DNA of 36,496 bases, from positions 1 to 36,496 of the forward strand of contig CAITIS010000035.1 in the NCBI GenBank assembly GCA_903892515.1. The letters are read 5' to 3'. The stretch is from an uncultured Planctomycetota bacterium. GTDB lineage: Bacteria > Planctomycetota > Phycisphaerae > SM23-33. A program made the position numbers and the translations under genes. Below are positions 7,350 to 14,713 of this stretch, one piece after another (within the stretch, counting starts at the first letter, position 1; each line of letters begins with the position of its first letter). The notes under the pieces were generated by a model. It was not told the origin of the DNA. It made no database searches and saw nothing but the letters and a program-made list of their open reading frames with translations.

Positions 7350-10127
7350 TTGTCTGAGTTTAATCTTCACGACATCAAGGGGCTTTCGCCTGAGCAGGCC
7401 GCGCAGCGCTTGCAGGTTGAGGGCTTTAATGAGCTTCCTGCCTCCCGGCGGCGGGGGATCTTCACCATCGCCTGGGAGGTCATCCGCGAGCCGATGCTCT
7501 TGCTGCTGGTTGGCTGCGGGGCGGTGTACGTCTTCATTGGCGACCGCGAAGAGGCGGCCATGCTGCTGGGCTTCGTCGGCGTGGTCATCAGCATCACGCT
7601 GTATCAGCAGCGCAAGACCGAGCGGGCGCTGGAAGCCCTGCGCGACCTGACCAGCCCGCGGGCCAACGTCATCCGCGGCGGCGAGAAGCTGCGCATCCCT
7701 GGCCGGGAGGTCGTGCGCGAGGACATGCTGCTGCTGGCCGAGGGCGACCGAATCCCCGCCGACGGCGTGCTGCTCTCAGCCACCAGCCTGTGCGTGGATG
7801 AGTCGCTGCTGACGGGCGAATCGGCGGCGGTGCGCAAGGTAGCACAGCCGCCCCCGGCTGTGGCAGAGTCGGGTGCCACACCTGCGGTGTGTGCAGGTGT
7901 GCCGGCTGAGGACACGGCTGCAAACGCCGCAGCCGTGGCACCCTGCCGAACTGTGACGGCCGAGGCTAGGCTCAAACAGGCTGGAAAGCCTGTTCCACCT
8001 TCACCGAACGAGCCGGCCATGTCCCGGCCTGGCGGGGAGGATCTGCCTTTCGTCTTCGCCGGTTCGCTGGTCGTGCGTGGACAGGGCGTGGCCAGGGTGC
8101 TCGCTACCGGCATGCGCAGTGAAATGGGCAAGATCGGCAAGGCCCTGCAAGGTTTGGAGACCGAGCAGACGCTGCTGCAACACGAGACTAACCGCCTCGT
8201 GCACAAGCTGGCGATCATCGGGCTGGGCATGTCGGCGCTGGTGGCCGTCGGGTACGCCTTGACGCATCCGCTGGACGTGGCCAATCGCACCAAGACCATC
8301 ACCGAGGGACTGCTGGCGGGCATCACGCTGGCCATGGCCGTGCTGCCTGAAGAATTCCCGATGGTGCTGACGATCTTCCTGGCTCTTGGCGCTTGGCGCA
8401 TGAGCCGCAAGCGCGTGCTGACCCGGCGCGTGCCGGCCGTCGAGATGCTCGGGGCCGCCACGGTGCTGTGCGTGGACAAGACCGGCACGCTCACGTATAA
8501 CCGCATGACCGTGGTGAAGGTCTTCGCCCATGGCCTGTATCTCGACATCACCGCCACTGCCCGCAGCCTGCCCGAGGCATTCCACGAACTGGTCGAGTTC
8601 GCCGTACTGGCCTCGAAGCGCGACCCGTTCGACCCGATGGAGAAGGCGCTGAACCACGTCGGCGCCCGGACGCTCTCGGACACCGAGCACCTGCACGCGA
8701 GCTGGTCGCTGGTGCGGGAGTATCCGCTGGGTTCGGAGTTGCTGGCGTTGTCGCACGTGTGGAAGTCGCCAGATGGCCAGGACTTCGTGGTGGCCGCCAA
8801 GGGCGCCCCTGAAGCCATTGCCGACCTGTGCCACTTGCCGGCCGAGCAGGCCTCCGCCATGCAGGCCCGCGTGGCCGAGATGGCCGGTGAGGGGCTGCGC
8901 ATCCTGGGCGTGGCCAAGGCCAGCTTCAACCAAGCCAATCTGCCTGGTGGGCAGCATGATTTTCACTTTAATTTCATCGGCCTGGTCGGCTTGGTCGATC
9001 CGGTTCGCGAGACGGTCAAACCCGCCATCGCCGAGTGCTACACCGCCGGCATCCGCGTGGTGATGATCACGGGCGACTATGCCGGCACCGCTCAGCACGT
9101 GGCCAGGCAGATCGGCCTGAAAGAGCCCGAGTTGGTCATCACCGGCCCGGAACTCGAAGCCATGTCCGAGCCCGAGCTGCGGCGGCGCATCGGGCAGGTG
9201 AACGTGTTCTCCCGTGTGGTTCCTGAACAGAAGCTGTTGTTGGTAAAGGCGTTGAAGGCCAACGGCGAAGTCGTGGCCATGACCGGCGACGGCGTGAACG
9301 ATGCCCCGGCCTTGAAGGCGGCGCACATCGGCATCGCCATGGGTGGTCGCGGGACTGACGTGGCCCGCGAGGCATCAGCACTGGTGCTGCTGGATGACGA
9401 CTTCTCGTCGATCGTGGCGGCGGTGCGGATGGGTCGGCGGATCTTCGACAACATTCGCAAGGCCGTTGCGTACATCTTCGCCATCCACGTGCCCATTGCG
9501 GGCATGTCATTGATTCCCGTGCTGATGGGCTGGCCGCTGGTGCTGCTGCCGGTGCATATAGTGTTCCTGGAGTTGATTATCGATCCGGCCTGCTCGGTGG
9601 TCTTTGAAGGCGAGCCCGAAGAGGCCGACATCATGACCCGCCGCCCGCGCCGGCGTGACCAGCGGCTCTTTGACCGCTGGACCATAGGCCTATCCATTCT
9701 GCAGGGCCTGAGCGTGCTGGCGTTCGTGCTGGGTGTGTTTGTGATCGGCAGGGCGGTCCATCCCGGCGCGGGCGAACAGGAATGGCGGGCCTTGGCCTTT
9801 TGCACGCTGATTGTGGCCAATCTGGCGCTGATTCTGACCAATCGCTCCTGGTCGCAGCGGATTCTCACAATCCTCAAGACGCCCAATAAGGCCCTATGGT
9901 GGGTAGTGGGCGGGGCATTGACCCTGCTGGCGGCGGTGCTGTACTTGCCGGGCCTGCGCGGGATGTTCCGCTTCGAGAAGCTCCACGGGCTCGATCTGCT
10001 GGTCTGCCTGGGCTCGGGCGTCGCCAGCGTGGTCTGGTTTGAGGCCGCCAAAGGCTGGCTGTCGAAGAGGAGGCGGGCCGAGAGAATCGCTGAAGTCTCG
10101 CAGAGGCGCCGAGACGCCAAGACGTAA
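7350..10127 (+). CDS. Cation-translocating P-type ATPase (P2-like) with an in-frame repeat insert
   Basis: Membrane ion pump of 925 residues. Recognisable parts in order: N-terminal cation-ATPase segment; actuator domain with TGES at 155-158; PEEFP at about 333-337 in the ion-binding helix; phosphorylation motif DKTGT at 376-380; hinge TGDGVNDAP; and a C-terminal membrane bundle with PVHIVFLELIIDPACS. The PEEF variant replaces the commoner PEGL, so the transported ion (Ca2+, Mg2+ or another) is unclear. The start is TTG at 7350, with GAGG at 7338-7341, 8 nt upstream; the ATG at 7342 is in another frame. Between TGES and FAGSLVV lie about 75 residues where 15-25 are usual. The nucleotides 7839-8000 there consist of three kinds of palindromic repeat that are otherwise mostly intergenic. 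Catalytic motifs are intact, so the pump is probably functional. Confidence 0.9.
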   Translation: MSEFNLHDIKGLSPEQAAQRLQVEGFNELPASRRRGIFTIAWEVIREPMLLLLVGCGAVYVFIGDREEAAMLLGFVGVVISITLYQQRKTERALEALRDLTSPRANVIRGGEKLRIPGREVVREDMLLLAEGDRIPADGVLLSATSLCVDESLLTGESAAVRKVAQPPPAVAESGATPAVCAGVPAEDTAANAAAVAPCRTVTAEARLKQAGKPVPPSPNEPAMSRPGGEDLPFVFAGSLVVRGQGVARVLATGMRSEMGKIGKALQGLETEQTLLQHETNRLVHKLAIIGLGMSALVAVGYALTHPLDVANRTKTITEGLLAGITLAMAVLPEEFPMVLTIFLALGAWRMSRKRVLTRRVPAVEMLGAATVLCVDKTGTLTYNRMTVVKVFAHGLYLDITATARSLPEAFHELVEFAVLASKRDPFDPMEKALNHVGARTLSDTEHLHASWSLVREYPLGSELLALSHVWKSPDGQDFVVAAKGAPEAIADLCHLPAEQASAMQARVAEMAGEGLRILGVAKASFNQANLPGGQHDFHFNFIGLVGLVDPVRETVKPAIAECYTAGIRVVMITGDYAGTAQHVARQIGLKEPELVITGPELEAMSEPELRRRIGQVNVFSRVVPEQKLLLVKALKANGEVVAMTGDGVNDAPALKAAHIGIAMGGRGTDVAREASALVLLDDDFSSIVAAVRMGRRIFDNIRKAVAYIFAIHVPIAGMSLIPVLMGWPLVLLPVHIVFLELIIDPACSVVFEGEPEEADIMTRRPRRRDQRLFDRWTIGLSILQGLSVLAFVLGVFVIGRAVHPGAGEQEWRALAFCTLIVANLALILTNRSWSQRILTILKTPNKALWWVVGGALTLLAAVLYLPGLRGMFRFEKLHGLDLLVCLGSGVASVVWFEAAKGWLSKRRRAERIAEVSQRRRDAKT
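7839..7863. repeat. Type A palindrome inside the ATPase gene
   Basis: The arms CACAGCCG and CGGCTGTG around a CCCC loop match the spacer copies at 11104-11127, 11137-11162, 20136-20160 and 21834-21859. In this frame it encodes AQPPPAVA. Confidence 0.85.
7871..7943. repeat. Type B GGGTGCC/GGCACCC element inside the ATPase gene
   Basis: The 73-nt element starts GGGTGCCACACCTGC and ends GGCACCC. It closely resembles the intergenic element at 16847-16911, which has the same CACACCTGC/GCAGGTGTG stem. It is read in frame without a stop. Confidence 0.85.
7975..7998. repeat. Type D palindrome inside the ATPase gene
   Basis: AACAGGCT-GGAA-AGCCTGTT is an 8-bp perfect stem with a 4-nt loop. It follows directly on the type A and type B repeats in the same actuator-loop insert and encodes QAGKPVP. 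Confidence 0.7.
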
Positions 10128-10347
10128 TTGACCTGTCTGAAACGCCCTGTTGGTTGAAACCAGCTTTCTTCGTTGCTGGCCATCTGGGCTGTTGTTTGTG
10201 ATTCCTTCTTTACTGTTGTGGCCCGCGCGGGCGTTGGCCATCGATTAACCGAACCTTAGGCCGCCTAGGATAGTAATCAACTGGCGCAAGTCGTTTTGGC
10301 GTAACTTTCGCACCGACCGGTTGCACTGGCTGGGAAAGAGGTGCTCT
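10128..10347. other. Spacer without a recognisable gene
   Basis: 220 bases between the ATPase and the next gene. No convincing terminator or promoter is seen; a small CCTTAGGCCGCCTAGG palindrome lies near 10254-10269. Confidence 0.5.
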
Positions 10348-11085
10348 ATGCGATGGAAAACGGTAGCCCTGCTGGCTCTGGCTTATGCACTGGCTTGGTC
10401 CGGGTATTTGTTTTCCGCCAGTGGTCCGTCCAGTTCGCCGGCGTCGCAGGGCATCGGTGGGGGCGCTGCCGACGCCACGCCCGCTTCCATGCCGGCCTCT
10501 GCCAAGACTCAGCCGGCCTCTCGCGCTGCCATTACGGTAGAGTCTGTCTTTACGGTCGCTGGCGTGGACCCAGGCCCGATGCGCGATGCTCATCCAGGCG
10601 GCTACGTTGACTGGAAACGCTGCCAAGTGGTGGCCGATGGCACGGGCAAGGCCAAGAGCCGGAACGCCAGTGACATCGCCATGGCCGGCAGGGCAGCCCG
10701 ACTGGTGGCAGCCCGCAATGCCGTGCTGCTGCTCAAGGGCATCAAGATCCTGCCCGATGGAACCGTTCCAGGCCTCCGCAACGGTCAGATCGACGTTGAC
10801 GCCCTGCTGGAGAATTTTCAGGAACTTTCCTCCGAGTTCAATCCCAAGGATATGACCATGCGCGTCACGCTGGCCTGGCAGCTCCCGCGCGACGGCTGCC
10901 AGCTCAGCGGACTGGTTCATCTCACCCTCAGCAGCGACCCGGCCGTCAGGCGCGTGTCCATCCAGGCCCTGGGCGATCTGGGCGATGTCCGGGCCGTCTC
11001 GGCCATTAAGGCCTGTCACGACGATGCCGACGAGTCCGTGCGGCAGGCCGTGCAGGTGAGCCTGCGTCAATTGCACGCCGAGTGA
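10348..11085 (+). CDS. Exported hypothetical protein with an LPP20-like middle and C-terminal HEAT repeats
   Basis: 245 residues starting at ATG 10348, chosen over TTG 10321 because AAGAGG at 10336-10341 sits 6 nt upstream. An N-terminal signal or anchor (about residues 4-24) is followed by a Ser/Pro/Ala linker with two TQPAS-like motifs. The middle (about 80-130) contains RAARLVAARNAVLLLKGIKI, resembling proteins of the LPP20/FlgT-type fold by eye only. The last 60 residues look like one or two HEAT repeats (SSDPAVRRVSIQALGDLGD, then DADESVRQAVQVSLRQL). The fold suggests a periplasmic protein-protein interaction role; no enzyme motif is present. It is followed by two type A palindromes. Confidence 0.75.
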   Translation: MRWKTVALLALAYALAWSGYLFSASGPSSSPASQGIGGGAADATPASMPASAKTQPASRAAITVESVFTVAGVDPGPMRDAHPGGYVDWKRCQVVADGTGKAKSRNASDIAMAGRAARLVAARNAVLLLKGIKILPDGTVPGLRNGQIDVDALLENFQELSSEFNPKDMTMRVTLAWQLPRDGCQLSGLVHLTLSSDPAVRRVSIQALGDLGDVRAVSAIKACHDDADESVRQAVQVSLRQLHAE

Positions 11086-11103
11086 GTCAACTTCACAAAA
11101 CCG

Positions 11104-11162
11104 CGGCACAGCCGCCCTCGGCCGTGGCTTTGGCTTCGTGGCACAGCCGCCCTCGGCTGTGG
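11104..11162. repeat. Two type A palindromes in the spacer
   Basis: Copies at 11104-11127 and 11137-11162 have the arms CACAGCCG and CGGCYGTG around CCCT. They follow the stop at 11085. No T tract follows, so terminator function is doubtful. Confidence 0.85.
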
Positions 11163-11241
11163 TTTGCACGTCTGACGGATCACGGCTGGCGGCTCCGCAG
11201 CCTTGGCGTTTTGGAACCGCTCACTTGCCTGGTCGGGCCGC

Positions 11242-11262
11242 TACAATTCCCTTTCTAAGGAG
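11242..11262 (+). promoter_or_regulatory. Candidate -10 box and ribosome site for the phosphoesterase gene
   Basis: TACAAT at 11242-11247 is a near-consensus -10 box, and AAGGAG at 11257-11262 is a strong ribosome site 5 nt before ATG 11268. No clear -35 box is visible at the expected distance. The implied leader would be about 15 nt. Confidence 0.45.
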
Positions 11263-11267
11263 CGGCC

Positions 11268-11975
11268 ATGGCACGTCGGAAAGACCTGCTCAAGGAATAC
11301 AAGGACAAGCGGGATTTTGAAAAAACGCCCGAACCTTCGGGCGGCAAGGGCCCGCCGCCGCCCGCCAAATCTCCCGAACGATTTTTTTGTGTTCAGAAAC
11401 ACTTGGCCAGCCAACTGCACTACGACTTCCGACTGGAGCACAACGGAGTGCTGCTTTCGTGGGCGGTGCCCAAGGGGCCTTCGCTCAACCCCAAGGACAA
11501 ACGCCTGGCCATGCAGGTCGAGGACCACCCGTTGGAATACGGCCAGTTTGAAGGCGTGATCCCCGAAGGTTACGGCGCGGGCATCGTAATGCTGTGGGAC
11601 ACGGGAACATGGGAGCCCGATGATGAATCGATCTGCATAGATGATGCACTGAAGAAGGGGCAGCTCAAGTTCCAGCTCCACGGCTATAAACTCAAGGGTT
11701 CCTGGGTGTTAATCCGCACGAAAGGCCCTATGCGCGGCCAGGGGAGTGACAAGCCTTCCTGGCTGCTGATCAAGCATAAGGACTTCTGGTCTGGCCCGGT
11801 GGATGTCACGGCGGCGGCACCCCGGAGCGTGAAGACCGATCGGGAACTGGCCGAGATTCTGGCGGCCGAGGAACCCGACGTGTGGCCCGGGCAACGGCCG
11901 GCGGAAGGTCGAGTTGCGGGCAAGGCGTTGCGGGAGGTAATGCTTGAGGCCGGCCAAATCAGGCGCCGGCCGTAA
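11268..11975 (+). CDS. Stand-alone LigD-type 3'-phosphoesterase (PE) domain protein
   Basis: Matches the phosphoesterase domain of bacterial LigD, which trims 3'-phosphates and 3'-ribonucleotides from DNA ends during non-homologous end joining. His45, His51, Asp53, Arg55, His87 and Tyr91, in HLASQLHYDFRLE and EDHPLEY, keep exactly the spacing of the Pseudomonas aeruginosa LigD active-site residues 42, 48, 50, 52, 84 and 88, as I recall them. The 235 residues comprise a basic N-terminal tail (1-37), the domain (about 38-190) and a C-terminal tail ending in RRP. There is no polymerase or ligase domain and no Ku gene in the window. Stand-alone PE proteins are known in bacteria and archaea. It has its own ribosome site and no operon partner. 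Confidence 0.9.
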   Translation: MARRKDLLKEYKDKRDFEKTPEPSGGKGPPPPAKSPERFFCVQKHLASQLHYDFRLEHNGVLLSWAVPKGPSLNPKDKRLAMQVEDHPLEYGQFEGVIPEGYGAGIVMLWDTGTWEPDDESICIDDALKKGQLKFQLHGYKLKGSWVLIRTKGPMRGQGSDKPSWLLIKHKDFWSGPVDVTAAAPRSVKTDRELAEILAAEEPDVWPGQRPAEGRVAGKALREVMLEAGQIRRRP

Positions 11976-12012
11976 GTGCCGTGGAAACAGGCCTGCCAGA
12001 GCGGAAAGGGGC

Positions 12013-12041
12013 TAGACAGTTCCCGACCGGCTCGGTATACT
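12013..12041 (+). promoter_or_regulatory. Near-consensus sigma-70 promoter P1
   Basis: TAGACA (12013-12018), a 17-nt spacer and TATACT (12036-12041) match 10 of 12 consensus positions. Predicted start of transcription is near 12048. It lies 596 nt upstream of the nearest downstream gene start (12637). Confidence 0.6.
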
Positions 12042-12055
12042 CTGGCCAGTAGTTC

Positions 12056-12205
12056 ATGGTATATGAAAACAGAAAAAGCGTGAAAGTTCGCTTGACAAAA
12101 CAGCAGCTTTCAGATAGATTCATACTTGTTGAGGCAGGACGTTCATCTGCCTGGCGAGTTGTGAGCACTTCGAATGTGAATCGTGCAGTGATTTGGCCCA
12201 GGTAG
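12056..12205 (+). CDS. Possible small ORF in the leader (49 codons)
   Basis: ATG 12056 begins a 49-residue basic peptide (MVYENRKSVKVRLTKQQLSD at its start) ending at TAG 12203-12205. It would start about 8 nt from the predicted P1 transcript start and has no ribosome site. It resembles no family I know. It may simply be a chance reading frame in a non-coding leader; low confidence. Confidence 0.15.
   Translation: MVYENRKSVKVRLTKQQLSDRFILVEAGRSSAWRVVSTSNVNRAVIWPR
12091..12119 (+). promoter_or_regulatory. Near-consensus sigma-70 promoter P2
   Basis: TTGACA (12091-12096), a 17-nt spacer and TAGATT (12114-12119). The -35 box is perfect. The predicted transcript start is near 12127, about 510 nt before the PEP-CTERM start codon. 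Together with P1 it suggests strong transcription of a long leader or a separate RNA. Confidence 0.6.
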
Positions 12206-12636
12206 GTCTGGGTAAAAGAGTTTTCCACCCGCAAGGGTGTTTCGCAATGATGGGCCTTATGTGAGCCGAGGCAGGATCGTAGCCGGTTCTGCAGGGCGAA
12301 GATGCTTTCGAAAGGAGGTGTAGTTCTTCGTCTTAGCCGTCTCCTATCCGTCGCCTGTCCCTGGTTGGCCGCATGCTGGTCAGGTGGCGAACGGACAAGA
12401 GAGCCGTGAGGTGGTTGTTCCACATCAGCGATTGTGAAAGCAGATCTCAAGAACGAATCGGCAATCAGTCCCGCAATATGGTTCTGCAATTTGGCGCAGA
12501 GGCCATGAAGGTTTGAAAAGTAATTCGATAGAGGAGTCAGGAATCAACGGTTGATTTCTGGCGAGATGTACAGGAAGCGGAAGTTTCCGTGTATCAGGAA
12601 TCAAGAGCCTGATCCAAAAAGGAAGAGAGGGTTGCA
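12127..12636 (+). other. Long structured leader or independent non-coding RNA
   Basis: No convincing gene in about 510 bases. Small hairpins are visible: AGGCAG/CTGCCT near 12133-12153, CCCAG/CTGGG near 12197-12212, CACCC-GCAA-GGGTG near 12228-12241 with a GNRA loop, and an imperfect stem between about 12350 and 12396 (CCGTCGCC / GGCGAACGG). Nearer the gene is a 23-bp palindrome at 12538-12560 (CAGGAATCAAC, G, GTTGATTTCTG; one mismatch). ATCAGG (12594-12599) pairs with CCTGAT (12608-12613) just before the ribosome site. It does not match any RNA class I recognise. Confidence 0.4.
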
Positions 12637-13332
12637 ATGAAGAAGCTCGCATTGATGACTTTGGTTTTGGCAGTGGCGGCTGTTATGGCTCAGGCGACTC
12701 CGACCGTCACGCTGAGCGCCGTGTGCCCGACGTCGACGACTTGGCAGCTGTACGCGACCGTCAGCAGTGATTGCGGCGGCCTGGCCAGCTTTGACATCAC
12801 CTTTGGCGGCGGCGCCAATCAGGTTCTTACCGCGACGCAGATGGGCAAGTCCCTGACTGTGCCGTTCCCCGGCCAGAATCTGAGCATTAAGAACAGCGTT
12901 GGCGATTATGTCGGCTTCGCCTCCAGCCTCCGCAGCAATGGCACCGTCGCCGGCGGCGCCGTGGCCGACATCAGCAACGGTCAGGGCACCCTGTGGACCG
13001 CCGATGGCGGCGCCACCGATGCCTACAACAGCACCCTGGTCATCAAGGGCATCGGCGTTGGCTCGTCGGCCAATGCGATGGACTATGATGGCACGACCAT
13101 CCTGAAGAGCATTGCCTCCCCGGCTCTGATCGCTCAGGGCACGTGCACGAGCAATGGCCTGTTCAACGCCGGCATGGCCGTTGGCAACGTTCTGAACAGC
13201 ATGAACTGGACCGGCCCGGGCAACGTTTCGGCCCCCACGTTCGTGTTCGGCGCTGGCTTCACCCCCGAGCCGGCCACGATGAGCCTGCTGCTGGTCGGTG
13301 GCTTCGCCGCCCTGCGTCGTCGCCGTGCGTAG
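12637..13332 (+). CDS. PEP-CTERM sorting-signal protein
   Basis: Secreted protein of 231 residues. A Sec signal peptide (about 1-21, cleavage near AQA) is followed by a Gly/Ala/Thr-rich domain of unknown fold. The tail is a PEP-CTERM signal: PEPATMSLLLVGGFAAL, then RRRRA, that is PEP motif, hydrophobic helix and basic end. Exosortase is expected to cleave at PEP and help attach the protein to the outer surface or extracellular matrix; no exosortase gene is in this window. The ribosome site GGAAGAGAGG (12621-12630) lies 6 nt before the ATG. The two strong promoters upstream and the strong hairpin downstream suggest an abundant, monocistronic transcript. The mature function is unknown. Confidence 0.9.
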   Translation: MKKLALMTLVLAVAAVMAQATPTVTLSAVCPTSTTWQLYATVSSDCGGLASFDITFGGGANQVLTATQMGKSLTVPFPGQNLSIKNSVGDYVGFASSLRSNGTVAGGAVADISNGQGTLWTADGGATDAYNSTLVIKGIGVGSSANAMDYDGTTILKSIASPALIAQGTCTSNGLFNAGMAVGNVLNSMNWTGPGNVSAPTFVFGAGFTPEPATMSLLLVGGFAALRRRRA

Positions 13333-13364
13333 TAAGTAGCATCAGTTGCAAGATCGGTTTGAAC

Positions 13365-13400
13365 AGAGGGCTGCCCACCTGGGCAGCCCTCTTCGTTTGC
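13365..13400 (+). terminator. Rho-independent terminator of the PEP-CTERM gene
   Basis: A perfect 12-bp stem pairs 13365-13376 (AGAGGGCTGCCC) with 13381-13392 around the loop ACCT, 33 nt after the stop codon. The following bases (TCGTTTGCCTG) are only weakly T-rich. Confidence 0.75.
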
Positions 13401-13466
13401 CTGTCGGGCAGGGGGCTTGGCCGCAGTCCAGTTGGCGTCAAATGTATGTTGCTCTGGAGGCGGCAG

Positions 13467-13501
13467 TGTCAATTGCCGCTGGACGTCGATAGAATGCCAG
13501 C
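13467..13501 (+). promoter_or_regulatory. Promoter of maf, apparently for a leaderless mRNA
   Basis: GTGTCA (13467-13472), a 17-nt spacer and TAGAAT (13490-13495). The -10 box ends only 6 nt before the GTG start at 13502, and there is no ribosome site. The transcript would begin at or next to the start codon. Confidence 0.5.
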
Positions 13502-14128
13502 GTGAGCCAATTTCGCGACTTTCCTGAGTTTGTCCTGGCCAGCCGGTCCCCGCGACGCATCGAATTGCTGGGTGAGGCCGGCTATCGGTTTGTGGTCATC
13601 CCTCCGCCGCTGCGCGAGCCGCCCACGGCCGAGCCGGGCGTCAGCCCCGGCCAGTTCGCCGAGGCCTTGGCCTTCTTCAAGGCCAGTTCCGTCCACGCCG
13701 GCCATCCCGACCGCATCGTCGTCGGCGCCGACACCATCGTGGCTTTGGAAGGTGAGATCTTCGGCAAGGCCGTCGATGAGCAGGACGCCCGCCGCATTCT
13801 CCGCAAGCTCGCCGGCGTCACGCAGTCGGTGATTACCGGCCTGGCGGTGCTGCTGCCCCAGGAGCCCGGTTGCCAGAAGGCGGGGCGGCGCGTCATCGCC
13901 TCGGAGGTGACCCACGTGACCATGCGGCCCATGAGCCAGCACGAGATCGACGGCTACATCGCCTCGGGCGAGTGGCGAGACAAGGCCGGGGCATACGCCA
14001 TCCAGGAAAGCGCCGACCGTTTCGTGGCCAAAGTCGAGGGCAGCCTCAGCAATGTCGTCGGCCTGCCGCTGGAGTTGCTGGAGCGAGTCATGAACAAGAT
14101 CAAGCCGGAGTTGGCGCCATGCGAGTGA
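13502..14128 (+). CDS. maf: Maf family nucleoside triphosphate pyrophosphatase
   Basis: Cytoplasmic house-cleaning enzyme that hydrolyses non-canonical or particular nucleoside triphosphates to the monophosphate and pyrophosphate. The 208 residues show the family signature VLASRSPRRIELL at about 11-23, VVGADTIVALEG in the middle and the catalytic/substrate region DKAGAYAIQ followed by EGSLSNVVGLPLELL. The start is GTG 13502, because the conserved N-terminal strand follows immediately. Typical family length is 190-210. The 3' end overlaps the next gene by 10 nt, suggesting coupling. Which substrate (dTTP/UTP or m7GTP type) cannot be decided by eye. All key motifs are present. Confidence 0.92.
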   Translation: MSQFRDFPEFVLASRSPRRIELLGEAGYRFVVIPPPLREPPTAEPGVSPGQFAEALAFFKASSVHAGHPDRIVVGADTIVALEGEIFGKAVDEQDARRILRKLAGVTQSVITGLAVLLPQEPGCQKAGRRVIASEVTHVTMRPMSQHEIDGYIASGEWRDKAGAYAIQESADRFVAKVEGSLSNVVGLPLELLERVMNKIKPELAPCE

Positions 14129-14583
14129 TCCTGCTGGCCGGGCTGCTGGCCCTGACGGCGACGCTTTCGTCCTGCCGCAAGGCCGGTGATAACGTCGTGA
14201 CCGTCGGGCACGGCTCGTGGAAGGTGGAACTGGCGTTGGACGAGCCGTCGCGCGAGCTTGGCTTGGCCAAACGCACCACGCTTGCTTCTGGCAGCGGGAT
14301 GCTGTTCGTCTTCCCGCGGGCTGAGAAGTCGACGTTCCACATGCTCAACTGCTGCGTCTCGCTGGACGTTGCCTTCATCACCGATGACCTGCGCGTGGCC
14401 GAGGTGCGGACCATGCGGGTCGAGCCCGATCCGGCCCATCCGCAGGCCCTGTACGGCAGCCGGGTGGCCGTCAAGTACGCCCTGGAAGTGCCCGCCGGGG
14501 AGCTGGAAAAGGCGGGCGTGGCCATCGGTCAAAACGTGTCCTTCTCGCCCGCCGTCGAGGAAGCTGCTAAAGCCGCCCGCTGA
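14119..14583 (+). CDS. DUF192 family lipoprotein
   Basis: 154 residues from ATG 14119, which overlaps the last 10 nt of maf. The longer reading frame starting at 13870 would run deep into maf and is rejected. Residues 1-18 are a lipoprotein signal with lipobox LSSC, Cys19 being the predicted lipidation site. The rest matches DUF192 (UPF0127/COG1430): WKVELALDEPSRELGLAKR, then SGMLFVFPRAEKSTFHMLN and a LDVAFITDDLRV strand. The usual family pattern ends FWMKNT; here it is FHMLNC, a moderate variation. DUF192 proteins are small beta-rich domains without an established reaction. It is probably periplasmic and membrane-anchored, co-transcribed with maf. Confidence 0.85.
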   Translation: MRVILLAGLLALTATLSSCRKAGDNVVTVGHGSWKVELALDEPSRELGLAKRTTLASGSGMLFVFPRAEKSTFHMLNCCVSLDVAFITDDLRVAEVRTMRVEPDPAHPQALYGSRVAVKYALEVPAGELEKAGVAIGQNVSFSPAVEEAAKAAR

Positions 14584-14587
14584 ATAG

Positions 14588-14655
14588 GTGTCGCGGGCGT
14601 TTCGCCCGCGTCCGGGGACTGTCGAGAACCAACGCGGGCGAGACGCCCGCGACAC
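14588..14655. repeat. Pair of type C palindromes in opposite orientation
   Basis: A reverse copy at 14588-14617 and a forward copy at 14633-14655 each contain the GCGGGCG/CGCCCGC stem. Their ends GTGTCGCGGGCGT (14588-14600) and ACGCCCGCGACAC (14643-14655) are exact inverted repeats, so the whole can fold as one large hairpin 5 nt after the DUF192 stop. It could attenuate transcription, though no T tract follows. Confidence 0.8.
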
Positions 14656-14713
14656 GAAAAGCCCGATTCTTGACGGGCTGCTAAAGCCGCCCGCTGAGCC
14701 ATCCGAACTACAG

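Noticed and set aside
11104..11162. Type A palindromes as Rho-independent terminators
   Set aside because: Stems are short and no T tract follows. Copies also occur inside genes (7839, 22253), so termination would be harmful there.
13870..14118. A longer version of the DUF192 protein starting at 13870
   Set aside because: The extra part is maf read in another frame. The lipoprotein signal starts cleanly at ATG 14119.
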